The position numbers were made by a program, and so were the translations under genes. The notes under the pieces are model-generated. The model worked only from the letters and a program-made list of their open reading frames with translations, ran no database searches and was not told the DNA's origin. This document shows positions 1-9,720 of a DNA stretch of 64,000 nucleotides, piece by piece (the first letter of the stretch is position 1; every line of letters begins with the position of its first letter). This stretch comes from PALSA-1355 sp035496575 (GTDB lineage Bacteria; Planctomycetota; Planctomycetia; Pirellulales; PALSA-1355), in NCBI GenBank assembly GCA_035496575.1, contig DATJEN010000238.1:8826-72825 (forward strand). Direction: 5' to 3'.

Positions 1-1
1 A

Positions 2-2893
2 ATCACCTATCCGCTGGAACAGGTGATTGCCGGCTTGCCGGGCCTGCGAGAGGTTCGCTCGATTTCCAAAACCGGATTGTCGCAAGTGACCGCCGTGTTC
101 GAGTCGGGCATGGATATTCTGCGCGCCAGGCAGCTTGTCAGCGAACGCATCGGCGAGGTCGAGCTTCCCGAGGCAGCCGGCGTGGATAAGCCGCACTTAG
201 GCCCGATCGCGACCGGGCTGGGCGAGGTTTATCACTATTTGCTCACGAGCGAACGACACGACCTGACCGAGCTGCGCACGATCCACCAGTGGATCGTCAA
301 AGCGCAACTCCGCACCGTGCCCGGGGTGGCCGAAGTGAACACCTGGGGCGGGTTCGAAAAACAGTACCACGTCCTGTTCGATCCCGTGCTGCTCGTCAAA
401 TACGACCTCAAACTGGAAAACGTTGTCGCGGCGCTCAAAGCCAACAACGCCAATGTCGGCGGGGGCAGCATCGCGCGAGCGGGCGAGACCCAGCTCGTGC
501 AAGGCGTTGGCCGCCTGACTTCACTCGCGGATATTTCGGGCGTGGTGCTCAAGGAGTTCGAAGGCCATGCGGTCCGCGTCAGCGACGTCGCGGACGTGGA
601 GATCGATCATGAAATCCCGTCCGGGGCCGTTACGGCGCAGGGGCGCGGTCCGGTGATCTTGGGCATGGGCTTCATGCTGATGGGCGAAAACAGCCGGCAG
701 ATCACCGAGCGCTTGCGCGCGAAGATGGAAGAGGTCCGCCAGGCATTGCCCGAGGGAGTGCACATCCAAGAAGTGCTCGCGCGCACGGATTTGGTGGACG
801 AGGTGCTGGCGACCGCGCGGCACAATCTGAGCCTGGGAGCGATCCTGGTCGTGGCGGCGCTGTTCGCGCTGGGTGGCGGATTGCGGGCGGGCTTGATCGT
901 CGCCACCGCCATCCCTCTCTCGCTGTTGTTCGCCGGCAACTTGATGCTGCAGGTAGGAATCGCAGGCACCCTGATGAGCTTGGGCGCGATCGATTTCGGC
1001 ATCATTGTCGATAGCTCGGTGATCATGGTGGAAAACTCGGTGCGACACCTCGCGGGAAACCGCGAGAACCGGCCAACGATCGACGTGGTGCGCGAGGCGT
1101 GCGTCGAAGTGCGCAAACCCACCATGTTCGGCGAGCTGATCATCATGATCGTGTACCTGCCGATCCTGACGCTCGAGGGCATCGAAGGCAAACTGTTCCG
1201 TCCCATGGCACTGACGGTGCTCTTTGCCCTCGCCGGGTCGCTCGTGCTTTCGTTGACCTTGATGCCAGCCATGGCCGGTTTGTTTCTGCCCCGGCAAATG
1301 CCGGAAAAGGAACCGCTGCTGGTGCGGCTGGCGCAGCGTTTGTATCGCCCGGTGTTGCGATTCACGCTGGCCCACCGCGGCTTCGTGTTGATGGCGGCGG
1401 TTGCGCTGACCTTGGCGGCACTCGCGCTAGCGCCACAACTGGGCACCGAGTTCATCCCGCGCTTGAACGAAGGATCGATCGTGATCGCCACGCAGCGGTT
1501 GGCCAGCGTGTCGCTCGAAGAATCGGTGCGCTACGGAACCCAGCTCGAGAAACTGCTTTTGGCCGAGTACCCCGACGAAGTCAAAGACATCTGGACCCGA
1601 ACGGGCACGGCGGAAGTGGCGACCGACCCCATGGGACTCGATCAGAGCGACGTTTTCATCACGCTGCACCCGCGCGAGCAGTGGAGCCGGGCCAAGACTC
1701 AAGATGAGCTGGTCGTGCGCATGAAGGAAACGGTGCGCGGTATGCCAGGCATGGCGTTGTTGTTCACGCAGCCCATCGAACAGCGCATCAACGAGATGAT
1801 CGCCGGGATCCGTGCGGATTTGGGCATCAAGGTCTTCGGCGAAGATTTCGACAAGCTGACCGAATACACCGAACAAGTCGCGCGCACGGTTGCCGAGATC
1901 GACGGCGCCCGGGACGTCGTGCCGGATCAACTGACCCATGCGGCCGTGGTGCGGGTCACGGTCGACAACGATGCGTTGTCGCGGTACGGCATCCCGCGGC
2001 ACGAGGTGCTCGACTTCGTGGCCGCGCTTGGGACGCCCCGCGTGGGCGAAGTGTACGAGGGGCAGCGGCGGTTTCGCCTGGTCGTACGGCTGGCCGAGAA
2101 ATATCGCCGCGACGCCGAGGGATTGGGGCAGTTGATCGTTCCGGCCACCAATGGCGTGCAGCTTCCGCTCGAGCGGCTGGCCACGATCGAACTTGCCTCG
2201 ATGCCGACGGTCATCTCGCGCGAGTGGGCCAAGCGCCGCATGCTCGTGCAATGCAATATCCGCGGCCGCGACACGGGATCGTTTGTCGCCGAGGCTAAAC
2301 GGCGAGTTGCTGAGTTGAGCAAGAATTGGCCCGTTGGTTACCACGTGACATGGGGCGGCCAGTTCGAACATATGCAGCGTGGCTATCAGCGGCTGATGAT
2401 TGTGGTGCCGCTGGCGGGGCTGCTCATTTTCTTGCTGCTGTACGCCACCTTCTACAGCATGCGCGACGCGATTCTGATTTTTAGCGGCGTGCCATTCGCG
2501 GTGGTTGGCGGCATCGTGGCCCTGTGGGCGGGCGGCCTGCCCTTTTCGATTTCGGCCGCCGTTGGCTTCGTAGCCTTGTTTGGGATTGCCGTGCTCAACG
2601 CGCTCGTGCTCGTGTCGTACGTTCACTCGCTGACCGCCAAGGGCCGACCCCTGAACGAGGCGGTCCTCGAAGCCGGTCTCGTGCGGATGCGGCCCGTGCT
2701 CATGACCTCGGCCACGGCCGCGCTCGGATTTGTGCCCATGATGCTGGCCACGGCCGTGGGGGCCGAGGTGCAGCGGCCGCTGGCGACCGTGGTGGTGGGC
2801 GGAATCCTCAGCTCGCTCTTGCTCACCCTGATGGTCTTTCCGGCCCTGTACTCACTGTTCGGGCCACGGCCAATTCCAGCCTCGCAGGTCTGA
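2..2893 (+). CDS. CusA/CzcA-family heavy-metal efflux RND transporter, 5' truncated by window edge
   Basis: Inner-membrane pump of a tripartite RND system that exports heavy-metal cations (Cu/Ag or Co/Zn/Cd) using the proton gradient. The reading frame is open to the left edge (first visible residues ITYPLEQVIAGLPG), so the true start lies upstream; a GTG at 23 is internal. About 963 residues are visible against roughly 1030-1050 for the family, so some 60-80 N-terminal residues are missing. The proton-relay segment of TM4, GAIDFGIIVDSSVIMVEN at about 982-1035, keeps the two Asp and one Glu typical of the heavy-metal subfamily. Hydrophobic TM blocks follow near 1330-1440 and 2390-2870. The membrane-fusion and outer-membrane partners are not in the window and are presumably upstream. 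Metal specificity cannot be read from the sequence. Confidence 0.93.
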   Translation: MTYPLEQVIAGLPGLREVRSISKTGLSQVTAVFESGMDILRARQLVSERIGEVELPEAAGVDKPHLGPIATGLGEVYHYLLTSERHDLTELRTIHQWIVKAQLRTVPGVAEVNTWGGFEKQYHVLFDPVLLVKYDLKLENVVAALKANNANVGGGSIARAGETQLVQGVGRLTSLADISGVVLKEFEGHAVRVSDVADVEIDHEIPSGAVTAQGRGPVILGMGFMLMGENSRQITERLRAKMEEVRQALPEGVHIQEVLARTDLVDEVLATARHNLSLGAILVVAALFALGGGLRAGLIVATAIPLSLLFAGNLMLQVGIAGTLMSLGAIDFGIIVDSSVIMVENSVRHLAGNRENRPTIDVVREACVEVRKPTMFGELIIMIVYLPILTLEGIEGKLFRPMALTVLFALAGSLVLSLTLMPAMAGLFLPRQMPEKEPLLVRLAQRLYRPVLRFTLAHRGFVLMAAVALTLAALALAPQLGTEFIPRLNEGSIVIATQRLASVSLEESVRYGTQLEKLLLAEYPDEVKDIWTRTGTAEVATDPMGLDQSDVFITLHPREQWSRAKTQDELVVRMKETVRGMPGMALLFTQPIEQRINEMIAGIRADLGIKVFGEDFDKLTEYTEQVARTVAEIDGARDVVPDQLTHAAVVRVTVDNDALSRYGIPRHEVLDFVAALGTPRVGEVYEGQRRFRLVVRLAEKYRRDAEGLGQLIVPATNGVQLPLERLATIELASMPTVISREWAKRRMLVQCNIRGRDTGSFVAEAKRRVAELSKNWPVGYHVTWGGQFEHMQRGYQRLMIVVPLAGLLIFLLLYATFYSMRDAILIFSGVPFAVVGGIVALWAGGLPFSISAAVGFVALFGIAVLNALVLVSYVHSLTAKGRPLNEAVLEAGLVRMRPVLMTSATAALGFVPMMLATAVGAEVQRPLATVVVGGILSSLLLTLMVFPALYSLFGPRPIPASQV

Positions 2894-3038
2894 CGCGGCG
2901 GACTTATCTGCCGGGGTCGGACGACTCGCATTCTCTGTTGGGCCGCAATCGCGATAGAATGTCGGAAAGAGCTGCCGCCCACCCGCACGTCGGGTGAGCA
3001 TGGGCCGGCTGCCAATCGCTTTTTCACTTCTTCCGCTA

Positions 3039-6000
3039 ATGTCGCGCACGCTGCCCAATCCGGTCCTCGAGCCCGAGCCAACGCCCTTGCGCGTGGGCGA
3101 CCTGGAGCGGGCGCTGCGGGCGGCCGATCCCAATGTGTTTCTGGTTTCACCGCGCATCCTGCGGCGGGTCATCAAACAGGACACGGACACGCCGGGGTTT
3201 GGACTGCGCGTTCCTCATCGAAAGACGTACGCCATCCCGCGCGAGCGATTGCTCGACATCGTCGATCGCGCTGATTTGGACCTTTTGTCGGACGCCGAGC
3301 TACCGGACCTGGTGATTCTGATTGCGCGGCCGGCCGCGGAATCTTTGGCCGAGTTGCGCGCCGAGGAAGCACTGCAGAAGTTTTGGCGGCAGTTGTTTCA
3401 CATCCGCATTCACGTCGCCTATGAGCAACTGGTTGACGATGGCCGGATGACCGCCGAAGAAGTTCGCAAGCGGATTGCCGCCGTAGGGCAAACCTCGTTC
3501 GACGAAGTCCGCTCCGTGTTGCGGCAAGACGATTATCTGTTGCCGCCGAGCTCCGAGCTGAGCGTGTACATCGAGTTCGCGGCCGTCTACTGGGAGCTGC
3601 GGTTCTTCGTGCCGTCGTTTCTGCGGACCTACTTTCCGGGACTAGAGGACCTGGCGCAAGTCGAAGAATTGCTTCGCAGAGACGTCGATGCCGAAGCGAT
3701 CTTGTCCGCCACGCGCCCGCTAGGAGCGCCCGATCCGGAGCTCGTGGCCGAGGTGCCCAGCGACGAACGCGTTCCGTTGGCCGGAAGGGTCGAAACCCCC
3801 ACTGCCGACAGCGCGCGTAAGTTGCCACCGCCCAAGCGTTCCAACCGCATCGCGGCCAGCCTGGAAGCCAAGGCCGATCGCGCCAGTGAAGTGGGCAACC
3901 AGGTGCGTGCGGCGATTTGGCGGAGCCGAGCAGCCCGATACGCCGATCCCGACCTAGCCAGCGCGGCTCGGGATCGCGCGCGCACCGAGCTCGCGCGGCT
4001 GGTGCGGCGCTTGCAAGCCGCGCTGGGGTTTACCGACCCGGAAGGGAGTGAATGGGTTCGCTCTCTGGCGACCTTGCTCGACCAATCGGCGCGTGGAATC
4101 TGGACGCCGGAAGCGCGGCTGCTTTATGACTTGCAGAAAGTGTGCGTCGACCACGAGCGGGGCGTCTATACGCTGGACGCGATCGCCTGGCTGACGTCGT
4201 TCGGTCGCAAGCCCATCAAGCGCTTTCTGCCCGGCCAGCGCGACATTTTGATCTCGAAGCACTTGCGTAGCGCCGCCCATCGCTTGCCGGCCGCCAGGCT
4301 CTCGCACCGGTCGCGTGCCCGTCTGGCGGCGCTCCTGCAATCCGCGGTGCATCGGGCCGAGGGCAATTTGCGTGGCCGATTCAAACCGGCCGTGGACCGG
4401 GCGCTCGACGATGTCAAGCTCTTGCCGCAAAACCCGCCCGAGCGCGTCGCGCGCAAAAAACTGGTCGACGAGATTTTGGATCGAGTAGTCGAGCGCGGGT
4501 TCTTGTCGATGGGAGACCTGCGCGACGCGCTTTCGCGCAACAATCTCAAGTTGCCCGATCTCGCGAGTGCATCGCAATTCTTGCTGGGCGATCAACTCTT
4601 GCTTGCCGACCGCGAGCTGGCCGAAAGCCTGGATGGCGTGTATCGCGGGGGCGAGGTGTACCGGCGCTGGCCACAGCGATTGAGCTCGCTGGCGTTCGGA
4701 ACTCCCCTTGGAAGGTTCATCACGCGCTACGCCGCCGTGCCATTTGGGGGCGCGTTTGTCGTTCTTAAAGGTCTGGAAGAAGTGCTGTTGATTAGCGCCC
4801 ACAGCACCGATTCCGAAAGTCTGGCGCGCGTCGCGCATCTGCTTGTGAGCACGCCCGTCATCGTGGGATGCGGGCTGTTGGTTTTGGGACTGCTGTACCA
4901 GCGGCGCTTTCGAATGCTGTGCTGGCAAGTCGGAACCGCGGCCGCGCGGCTGGCGCGGCGGATTCTGGTTGAAGCGCCCGCCTGGCTGCTGCGCATGACC
5001 TGGGTGCAGGAAATCGTGCGCAGCCGGCCGTTTCGGCTGTTTCAGCGTTATGTGCTCAAGCCGCTGGTGATTTCCGTTCTAGCCACGCCCCTCATCGCCG
5101 CCGGAACGGACCTCGAAGCGACGCTGGGTGGTTGGCTGGCGGTGTTCTTGATCGTGAACCTCGCGCTCAATTCCCGCATCGGCCGCAACGTCGACGAGAT
5201 GGTGACCGATTGGACCGTGAACACCTGGCATCGCATTCGGATACACGTGGTCGCGGCGCTGTTTCGCATGATCATGGACCTGTTCCATCAAATCGTGCAG
5301 ACCATCGAACGATTGCTGTATACGGTCGACGAGTGGTTGCGCTTCCGTGCCGGCGAGCGTCGCTCGGCAACGATCGCCAAGGCCTGTTTGGGAACGGTGT
5401 GGTTCTTTGTGAATTACGTGATTCGCTTCTGCGTCAATCTGATGATTGAACCGCAGGTTAACCCGATCAAGCATTTCCCGGTGGTGACGGTCTCGCACAA
5501 ATTGATGCTGCCCCTGATCGTCGTGCTGCAGAAAACATTGGAGGGCCCGCTGGGCGCCGCCTGGGCCTGGACCATTGCCGTGTTCATCCAGTTTCTGATT
5601 CCCGGCATTTTTGGGTTCATGGCCTGGGAGTTCAAAGAGAACTGGCAACTGTACGCCGCCAATCGCGCCCGCAATCTGCGGCCGATCACGATCGGCCACC
5701 ACGGCGAGACGATGATCCAGTTTTTGCGACCGGGCTTTCGCTCCGGCACGATCCCCAAGCTTTACGCCCGCTTGCGCAAAGCTGCCCGCAAGGCCTATTG
5801 GACGCGCAATTGGAAAACGTATTCAAAACACCACGACGCGCTGCATCACGTGAGTGAATCGCTACGGCGGTTCGTGGACCGTGAGCTGCTCGAACTTTTG
5901 CACGAAAGCCGCACCTGGGCCGACCCCTCCATTACCAGCGGCGAGATTCACCTGGCGACCAATCGCATCTCGATCGAGCTCTATTGTCCTGACCTGGCGG

Positions 6001-6446
6001 AAGACAGCTTATGGCTGTCGTTCGAGGAACAAGCCGGTTGGCTGGTGGCCGAGGTCACGCGGCGCGGATGGATCGACTCTTTGTCGACCGCCCGCCGCCA
6101 CGCGCTCGCGAGCGCCATGGCCGGGTTTTTCAAGATGGCGGGCGTGGACCTGGTCCGCGAACAGATCGAGGCCCTGCTGGCGCCCTCGGCCCCGGGCTAC
6201 GAAGTCACCGAGACGGCGCTTGTGGTGTGGCCGGGGCGAGAAGCTCCCCCGCGAAGCTATCCTCTGCGAGATTGGTCGCTGTCGAGCGGAGATCCTGCCG
6301 GCCAGGCCCCGTCGGACCGCGAGCAGTGGGTGTTCGCCTGCGAGCCGATTTCCTGGCGCAGGTGGGTCGTCACTTGGGAACTCGACCAGGTCGGTGGCTT
6401 CGTGAGCCATTCGGTGGTCGCGAATATGCATCTGCTGCCCGCTTGA
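3039..6446 (+). CDS. Large multi-pass membrane protein of unknown function (1135 aa)
   Basis: I do not recognise this family. The ATG at 3039 is chosen over an upstream in-frame GTG at 2994 because it gives a polar N-terminus. The first ~560 residues are soluble, rich in Arg/Glu and helical-looking, with an acidic-basic linker near residues 240-290. Hydrophobic segments lie at about residues 567-585, 603-622, 672-690, 696-712, 776-800 and 820-863. A ~270-residue C-terminal soluble part follows, with many Trp, His and Arg residues. No catalytic motif, ATP-binding loop or metal site stands out. It follows the efflux pump by about 145 bases on the same strand but is probably transcribed separately. 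A weak GC hairpin with a short T run lies just after the stop, near 6453-6469. Confidence 0.85.
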   Translation: MSRTLPNPVLEPEPTPLRVGDLERALRAADPNVFLVSPRILRRVIKQDTDTPGFGLRVPHRKTYAIPRERLLDIVDRADLDLLSDAELPDLVILIARPAAESLAELRAEEALQKFWRQLFHIRIHVAYEQLVDDGRMTAEEVRKRIAAVGQTSFDEVRSVLRQDDYLLPPSSELSVYIEFAAVYWELRFFVPSFLRTYFPGLEDLAQVEELLRRDVDAEAILSATRPLGAPDPELVAEVPSDERVPLAGRVETPTADSARKLPPPKRSNRIAASLEAKADRASEVGNQVRAAIWRSRAARYADPDLASAARDRARTELARLVRRLQAALGFTDPEGSEWVRSLATLLDQSARGIWTPEARLLYDLQKVCVDHERGVYTLDAIAWLTSFGRKPIKRFLPGQRDILISKHLRSAAHRLPAARLSHRSRARLAALLQSAVHRAEGNLRGRFKPAVDRALDDVKLLPQNPPERVARKKLVDEILDRVVERGFLSMGDLRDALSRNNLKLPDLASASQFLLGDQLLLADRELAESLDGVYRGGEVYRRWPQRLSSLAFGTPLGRFITRYAAVPFGGAFVVLKGLEEVLLISAHSTDSESLARVAHLLVSTPVIVGCGLLVLGLLYQRRFRMLCWQVGTAAARLARRILVEAPAWLLRMTWVQEIVRSRPFRLFQRYVLKPLVISVLATPLIAAGTDLEATLGGWLAVFLIVNLALNSRIGRNVDEMVTDWTVNTWHRIRIHVVAALFRMIMDLFHQIVQTIERLLYTVDEWLRFRAGERRSATIAKACLGTVWFFVNYVIRFCVNLMIEPQVNPIKHFPVVTVSHKLMLPLIVVLQKTLEGPLGAAWAWTIAVFIQFLIPGIFGFMAWEFKENWQLYAANRARNLRPITIGHHGETMIQFLRPGFRSGTIPKLYARLRKAARKAYWTRNWKTYSKHHDALHHVSESLRRFVDRELLELLHESRTWADPSITSGEIHLATNRISIELYCPDLAEDSLWLSFEEQAGWLVAEVTRRGWIDSLSTARRHALASAMAGFFKMAGVDLVREQIEALLAPSAPGYEVTETALVVWPGREAPPRSYPLRDWSLSSGDPAGQAPSDREQWVFACEPISWRRWVVTWELDQVGGFVSHSVVANMHLLPA

Positions 6447-6472
6447 GCCAGCGCCCGGCCGCGGGTTTTCGT

Positions 6473-9400
6473 TTATTTCAACGATTCGAGATACGCGATC
6501 ACGTCTCGCAGTTGTGCGGCAGACAGCGATTTCTCGAGTCCCTCTGGCATGATCGACGTTGCGATGGGCGTCAGCTCGTCGATGTCCTTGCGCGGGATGC
6601 GAATTTCGACTCTCTCGGGCGTACGTAGGTAAACAGCGGTCGACGTCTCGCGGCTCAACAGGCCGCTATGAACGCGACCATCGCCCGTAACCGCCTGAAA
6701 GCTCTCATAACCTCGCGCGAGGCTTGCGCTGGGGAACAAGATGGCCTCGACGAGATCGCGTCGCGAGCGGATGCCGCCGATCTTCGACAGGTCAGGGCCG
6801 ATGCGTTCGCCTTTCGCTCCCACGCGATGGCACGCCGCGCACGCCGCCTTCGCTGAAAAAAACAGCTCTTCGCCGCGGGCTGCGTCGCCAGCGGACACGG
6901 AAGCTAGCAGCGACTCGATCTTTTCGGCTCGTTCGCGCTCGGTCGGCGTTTGTTGGTTCAGAAGTGCGGCCGCGCCCTGTTGAACGTCAGTCGGGAAATG
7001 TTCGAGCGCTATGCGGATCCGCTCTTTGGAAACGCTGGCGAGTGCCGGCGAGGCGGCCAGCGCCGTTAAAAGCTGCTGACCAAGCTCGCGATCCGATTGG
7101 CCTTCGAAGGCGCGCAGAAGCCATGCGATTTCCAACGGCCCGGCATCGGCGAAGAGTTTCGCGATCACCTTTTGCTGAGGAGCGCTCAGCCGCGCGGTCC
7201 CCAATGTTTCCGCCGCCGTCAACCGGTCGCGAAGCGTAGCGTCGGTTGCCCATTGGCCGATCAAGAGGCGAAAGCAGTCATCGTCGATCGGGCGAGACGC
7301 GCGTGCGAATGCCACCAGGGCCTGCAAACGGACCGCAGTCGGCTGCGAATCGTTTTTGGCCAAGTCGAGGAGCTCACTTGCAAAGGGCGCCGGGTCGATC
7401 GAGGCCACAGCCGCGATAGCCCGCTCGCGCACCTCCGCTTGGGCATGAGCGAGACTCAGCCGCAAGCCAGGCTCCCAAATCTTTGGGCTGGCAAGCTGGC
7501 CTGCCGTGCCCGCCTCGACGAGAGTCTCGAGCAACATCAGCCGGATGGACGAGGCCGTTTGTGCACGATCAAGCGCGGCGACACAAGCGCTCTCGACCGC
7601 CGGCCTGGCGAGCAGTGCGGCAATCGCGCCGCGGGCCGTTGTCAGTTCATCTTGCGAAGGCGCCGCCAGCGCAAGCCAGCGCGTCACCTGGCCGGCCAGT
7701 TCGTCAGCCCAGTCGGGATGGCGCGTGAGAATTTCGACTGCGGCGTTGAGCAGAGGCCGGTCATCGGTCGCCAATTGAGCGGCCACCAGCTCGCGCGTCA
7801 GGCCCCCTGAGTCCATTTGATCGAGAGCAACAAGGGCGCCGCGGCGGACTTGGGGGGATTCGTGCGCGAGCCCGGCCAGCGTCGCTTCACGATTGTTGAC
7901 TTCAATCACGGCGAAAATGAGCGCGTGCTCCAAAAAACGATCCGCCGGTTTCGCAAGCCTGGCGAGCAGGGCTGGCACGGTGGCCGGCTGCCGCAAGCGC
8001 CCTAGCGATGTCGCCGCCGCACGCGCCACGGCCGGCTCGTCTCGCTCAAGCAGCTCGGTCAGCGGCGCAACCGCCGCGCGATCGCGCAGCTCGCCCACCG
8101 CATAGGCAGCCGCCTGTCGCACGGGCGCATCATCGTCGGCCAGCGCCTGGCGCAGCAGCAGCCCGGCGTTTTGCGAGCCATTCCGCGCCAAGGCCCACAC
8201 ACCTTGCTGGCGCGCGCGGTATTCGGTCAGCTCAAATAGCGCGGTCGCCAACGACCCCATCGCCGCATCACCGCGCTCGACCAGCACTTCGACCGCGTGC
8301 TCGACCACCGCCGGGCGCGGATCGCCCAACAAATCGGCCATTTCCGTATCGGAGATTTCCGCCCACTTGAGCTTGAGCCCCCAGGCGTCCGCCACCCGCG
8401 GAGCATCGTCGCGTCGAATGCGGTAAATTCCGCCACCGACCTCAGGCTTCGCGACTTGCGAGGTTGGGCAGCCAATGCGAAACCACCCGCCCGTGTCGAT
8501 CACCAGCAAACTTCCGTCGGCGTCTTGCAGGACGTCCGTGGGGTGAACGTCCGCGTCATCCGAGACGAGAAAATCCTCATCGGTGCAATCGTAACTTGCT
8601 CCTTGCGGCGCGAGCACGTGGCGAATGATCTTGTGCGTGTTGAATTGCGCCGAAAAGAAGTTGTCGCGATACTCCCGGCCCCAATCGGCGCCGGCATATC
8701 GACACAGCCCCGACGGCGCGGTGACGCCAAAGCGGCTGAGAGCCGGCAGGAAGTCGCCGGTCCGCTTGAACTCGCTTGTGCAAGGATGCTTGCGCGGGTA
8801 AACGCCGCCGTACACAAAGTGTACGAGCGCGTCGTGACGCGCGTCATCCGGGTTGTAAAAGGTCATCGTGCCGATCGTATCGCCTTCGGGCGTGAAGGCG
8901 ACCTCCACGGGATTGTCCATCCCGCCGCCACAAAATACTTCCACGTCACTGCCATCGGGACGGCAGCTAAACACGCGCGCGGCCAACCCCTTGCTGGCGG
9001 TCTGGCCCGCGGCGTTTTTGAATTCATGGCCGTGCCGGCCGTCGCACCAGGCGATCCGGCCGGTGGGGGTGATGAAGCAGCCATGAATGTCGGCAGCATT
9101 TCCGATGAACCCAAACTTGCGGACCAGCTCCTCGCGCTTGTCGGCCACTCCGTCGCCGTCGGTGTCCTCTAACCGCCAGATCGACGGCGGGCTGGCCACA
9201 TACAGGGCACCGCGGAACCACACGGCGCCTTGAGGAAAGGTCATCTTGTCGGCAAACACCGTGGATCGGTCGAAGCGGCCGTCGCCATCGGTGTCCTCGA
9301 TCATCCGAATCAGGTTCGGCAGCTTTTCCAGAAGCTGATCGGCCGGCAAGTTGAGTCCCGCATTATCCGCCACAAAAAGCCGTCCACGGTCGTCGAAGCC

Positions 9401-9559
9401 GGCCATGATCGGATGCTCGACCAGCGGCGCCCCCGCGACAAGCTCGATTGAAAAACCTTCGGGAACTCGGAGGTTTGGGCCAGCCGAGACCAGCGTGACG
9501 GCCGCGCACAAATTCAGCAGGGCCGCCCCAACACAACTGATTCCGAGACGCTTTTTCAC
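6473..9559 (-). CDS. PVC-type heme-binding CxxCH membrane-bound dehydrogenase with HEAT repeats (1028 aa)
   Basis: Exported protein of a family greatly expanded in Planctomycetes and Verrucomicrobia. Residues 1-26 form a signal peptide. Residues ~30-400 resemble the six-bladed propeller of PQQ-type sugar dehydrogenases, with repeated DTDGDG calcium-loop-like motifs. Residues ~420-860 are Ala/Leu-rich HEAT-like repeats. A C-terminal cytochrome c domain carries C907-A-A-C910-H911, and a later Met (around the MPEGLEKSLS segment) is a candidate axial ligand. The domain order propeller-HEAT-cytochrome is the usual one. It probably oxidises a sugar or another organic substrate and passes electrons to the heme; the substrate is unknown. 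It stands alone on the minus strand, 161 bases from the divergent acetamidase gene. Confidence 0.92.
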   Translation of the reverse strand: MKKRLGISCVGAALLNLCAAVTLVSAGPNLRVPEGFSIELVAGAPLVEHPIMAGFDDRGRLFVADNAGLNLPADQLLEKLPNLIRMIEDTDGDGRFDRSTVFADKMTFPQGAVWFRGALYVASPPSIWRLEDTDGDGVADKREELVRKFGFIGNAADIHGCFITPTGRIAWCDGRHGHEFKNAAGQTASKGLAARVFSCRPDGSDVEVFCGGGMDNPVEVAFTPEGDTIGTMTFYNPDDARHDALVHFVYGGVYPRKHPCTSEFKRTGDFLPALSRFGVTAPSGLCRYAGADWGREYRDNFFSAQFNTHKIIRHVLAPQGASYDCTDEDFLVSDDADVHPTDVLQDADGSLLVIDTGGWFRIGCPTSQVAKPEVGGGIYRIRRDDAPRVADAWGLKLKWAEISDTEMADLLGDPRPAVVEHAVEVLVERGDAAMGSLATALFELTEYRARQQGVWALARNGSQNAGLLLRQALADDDAPVRQAAAYAVGELRDRAAVAPLTELLERDEPAVARAAATSLGRLRQPATVPALLARLAKPADRFLEHALIFAVIEVNNREATLAGLAHESPQVRRGALVALDQMDSGGLTRELVAAQLATDDRPLLNAAVEILTRHPDWADELAGQVTRWLALAAPSQDELTTARGAIAALLARPAVESACVAALDRAQTASSIRLMLLETLVEAGTAGQLASPKIWEPGLRLSLAHAQAEVRERAIAAVASIDPAPFASELLDLAKNDSQPTAVRLQALVAFARASRPIDDDCFRLLIGQWATDATLRDRLTAAETLGTARLSAPQQKVIAKLFADAGPLEIAWLLRAFEGQSDRELGQQLLTALAASPALASVSKERIRIALEHFPTDVQQGAAALLNQQTPTERERAEKIESLLASVSAGDAARGEELFFSAKAACAACHRVGAKGERIGPDLSKIGGIRSRRDLVEAILFPSASLARGYESFQAVTGDGRVHSGLLSRETSTAVYLRTPERVEIRIPRKDIDELTPIATSIMPEGLEKSLSAAQLRDVIAYLESLK

Positions 9560-9720
9560 TGCGAATCACCCCTTCTCGACGCGCGCTTCATTGAGCAGCC
9601 ATTATCGTTGGCAGCGCGCCAGGTGTACAGCATTGTTCGCGACTTGCCGCCGCCGCTAGACTGATCCTGCGCGTCGTCAGGTTTCAGGCCAGCAAGTCTT
9701 TCGAGAAACGAGAGTTGCCG

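Noticed and set aside
1427..2626. Minus-strand 399-codon open frame opposite the RND transporter gene.
   Set aside because: Low-complexity His/Arg/Gln composition and full overlap with a clear RND gene.
2955..2960. TAGAAT as a -10 box for the large membrane protein gene.
   Set aside because: No recognisable -35 hexamer at 15-19 bases upstream.
6453..6469. GC hairpin and TTTT after the large membrane protein gene as a terminator.
   Set aside because: Only a four-base-pair stem and a short T run; not strong enough to call as a feature.
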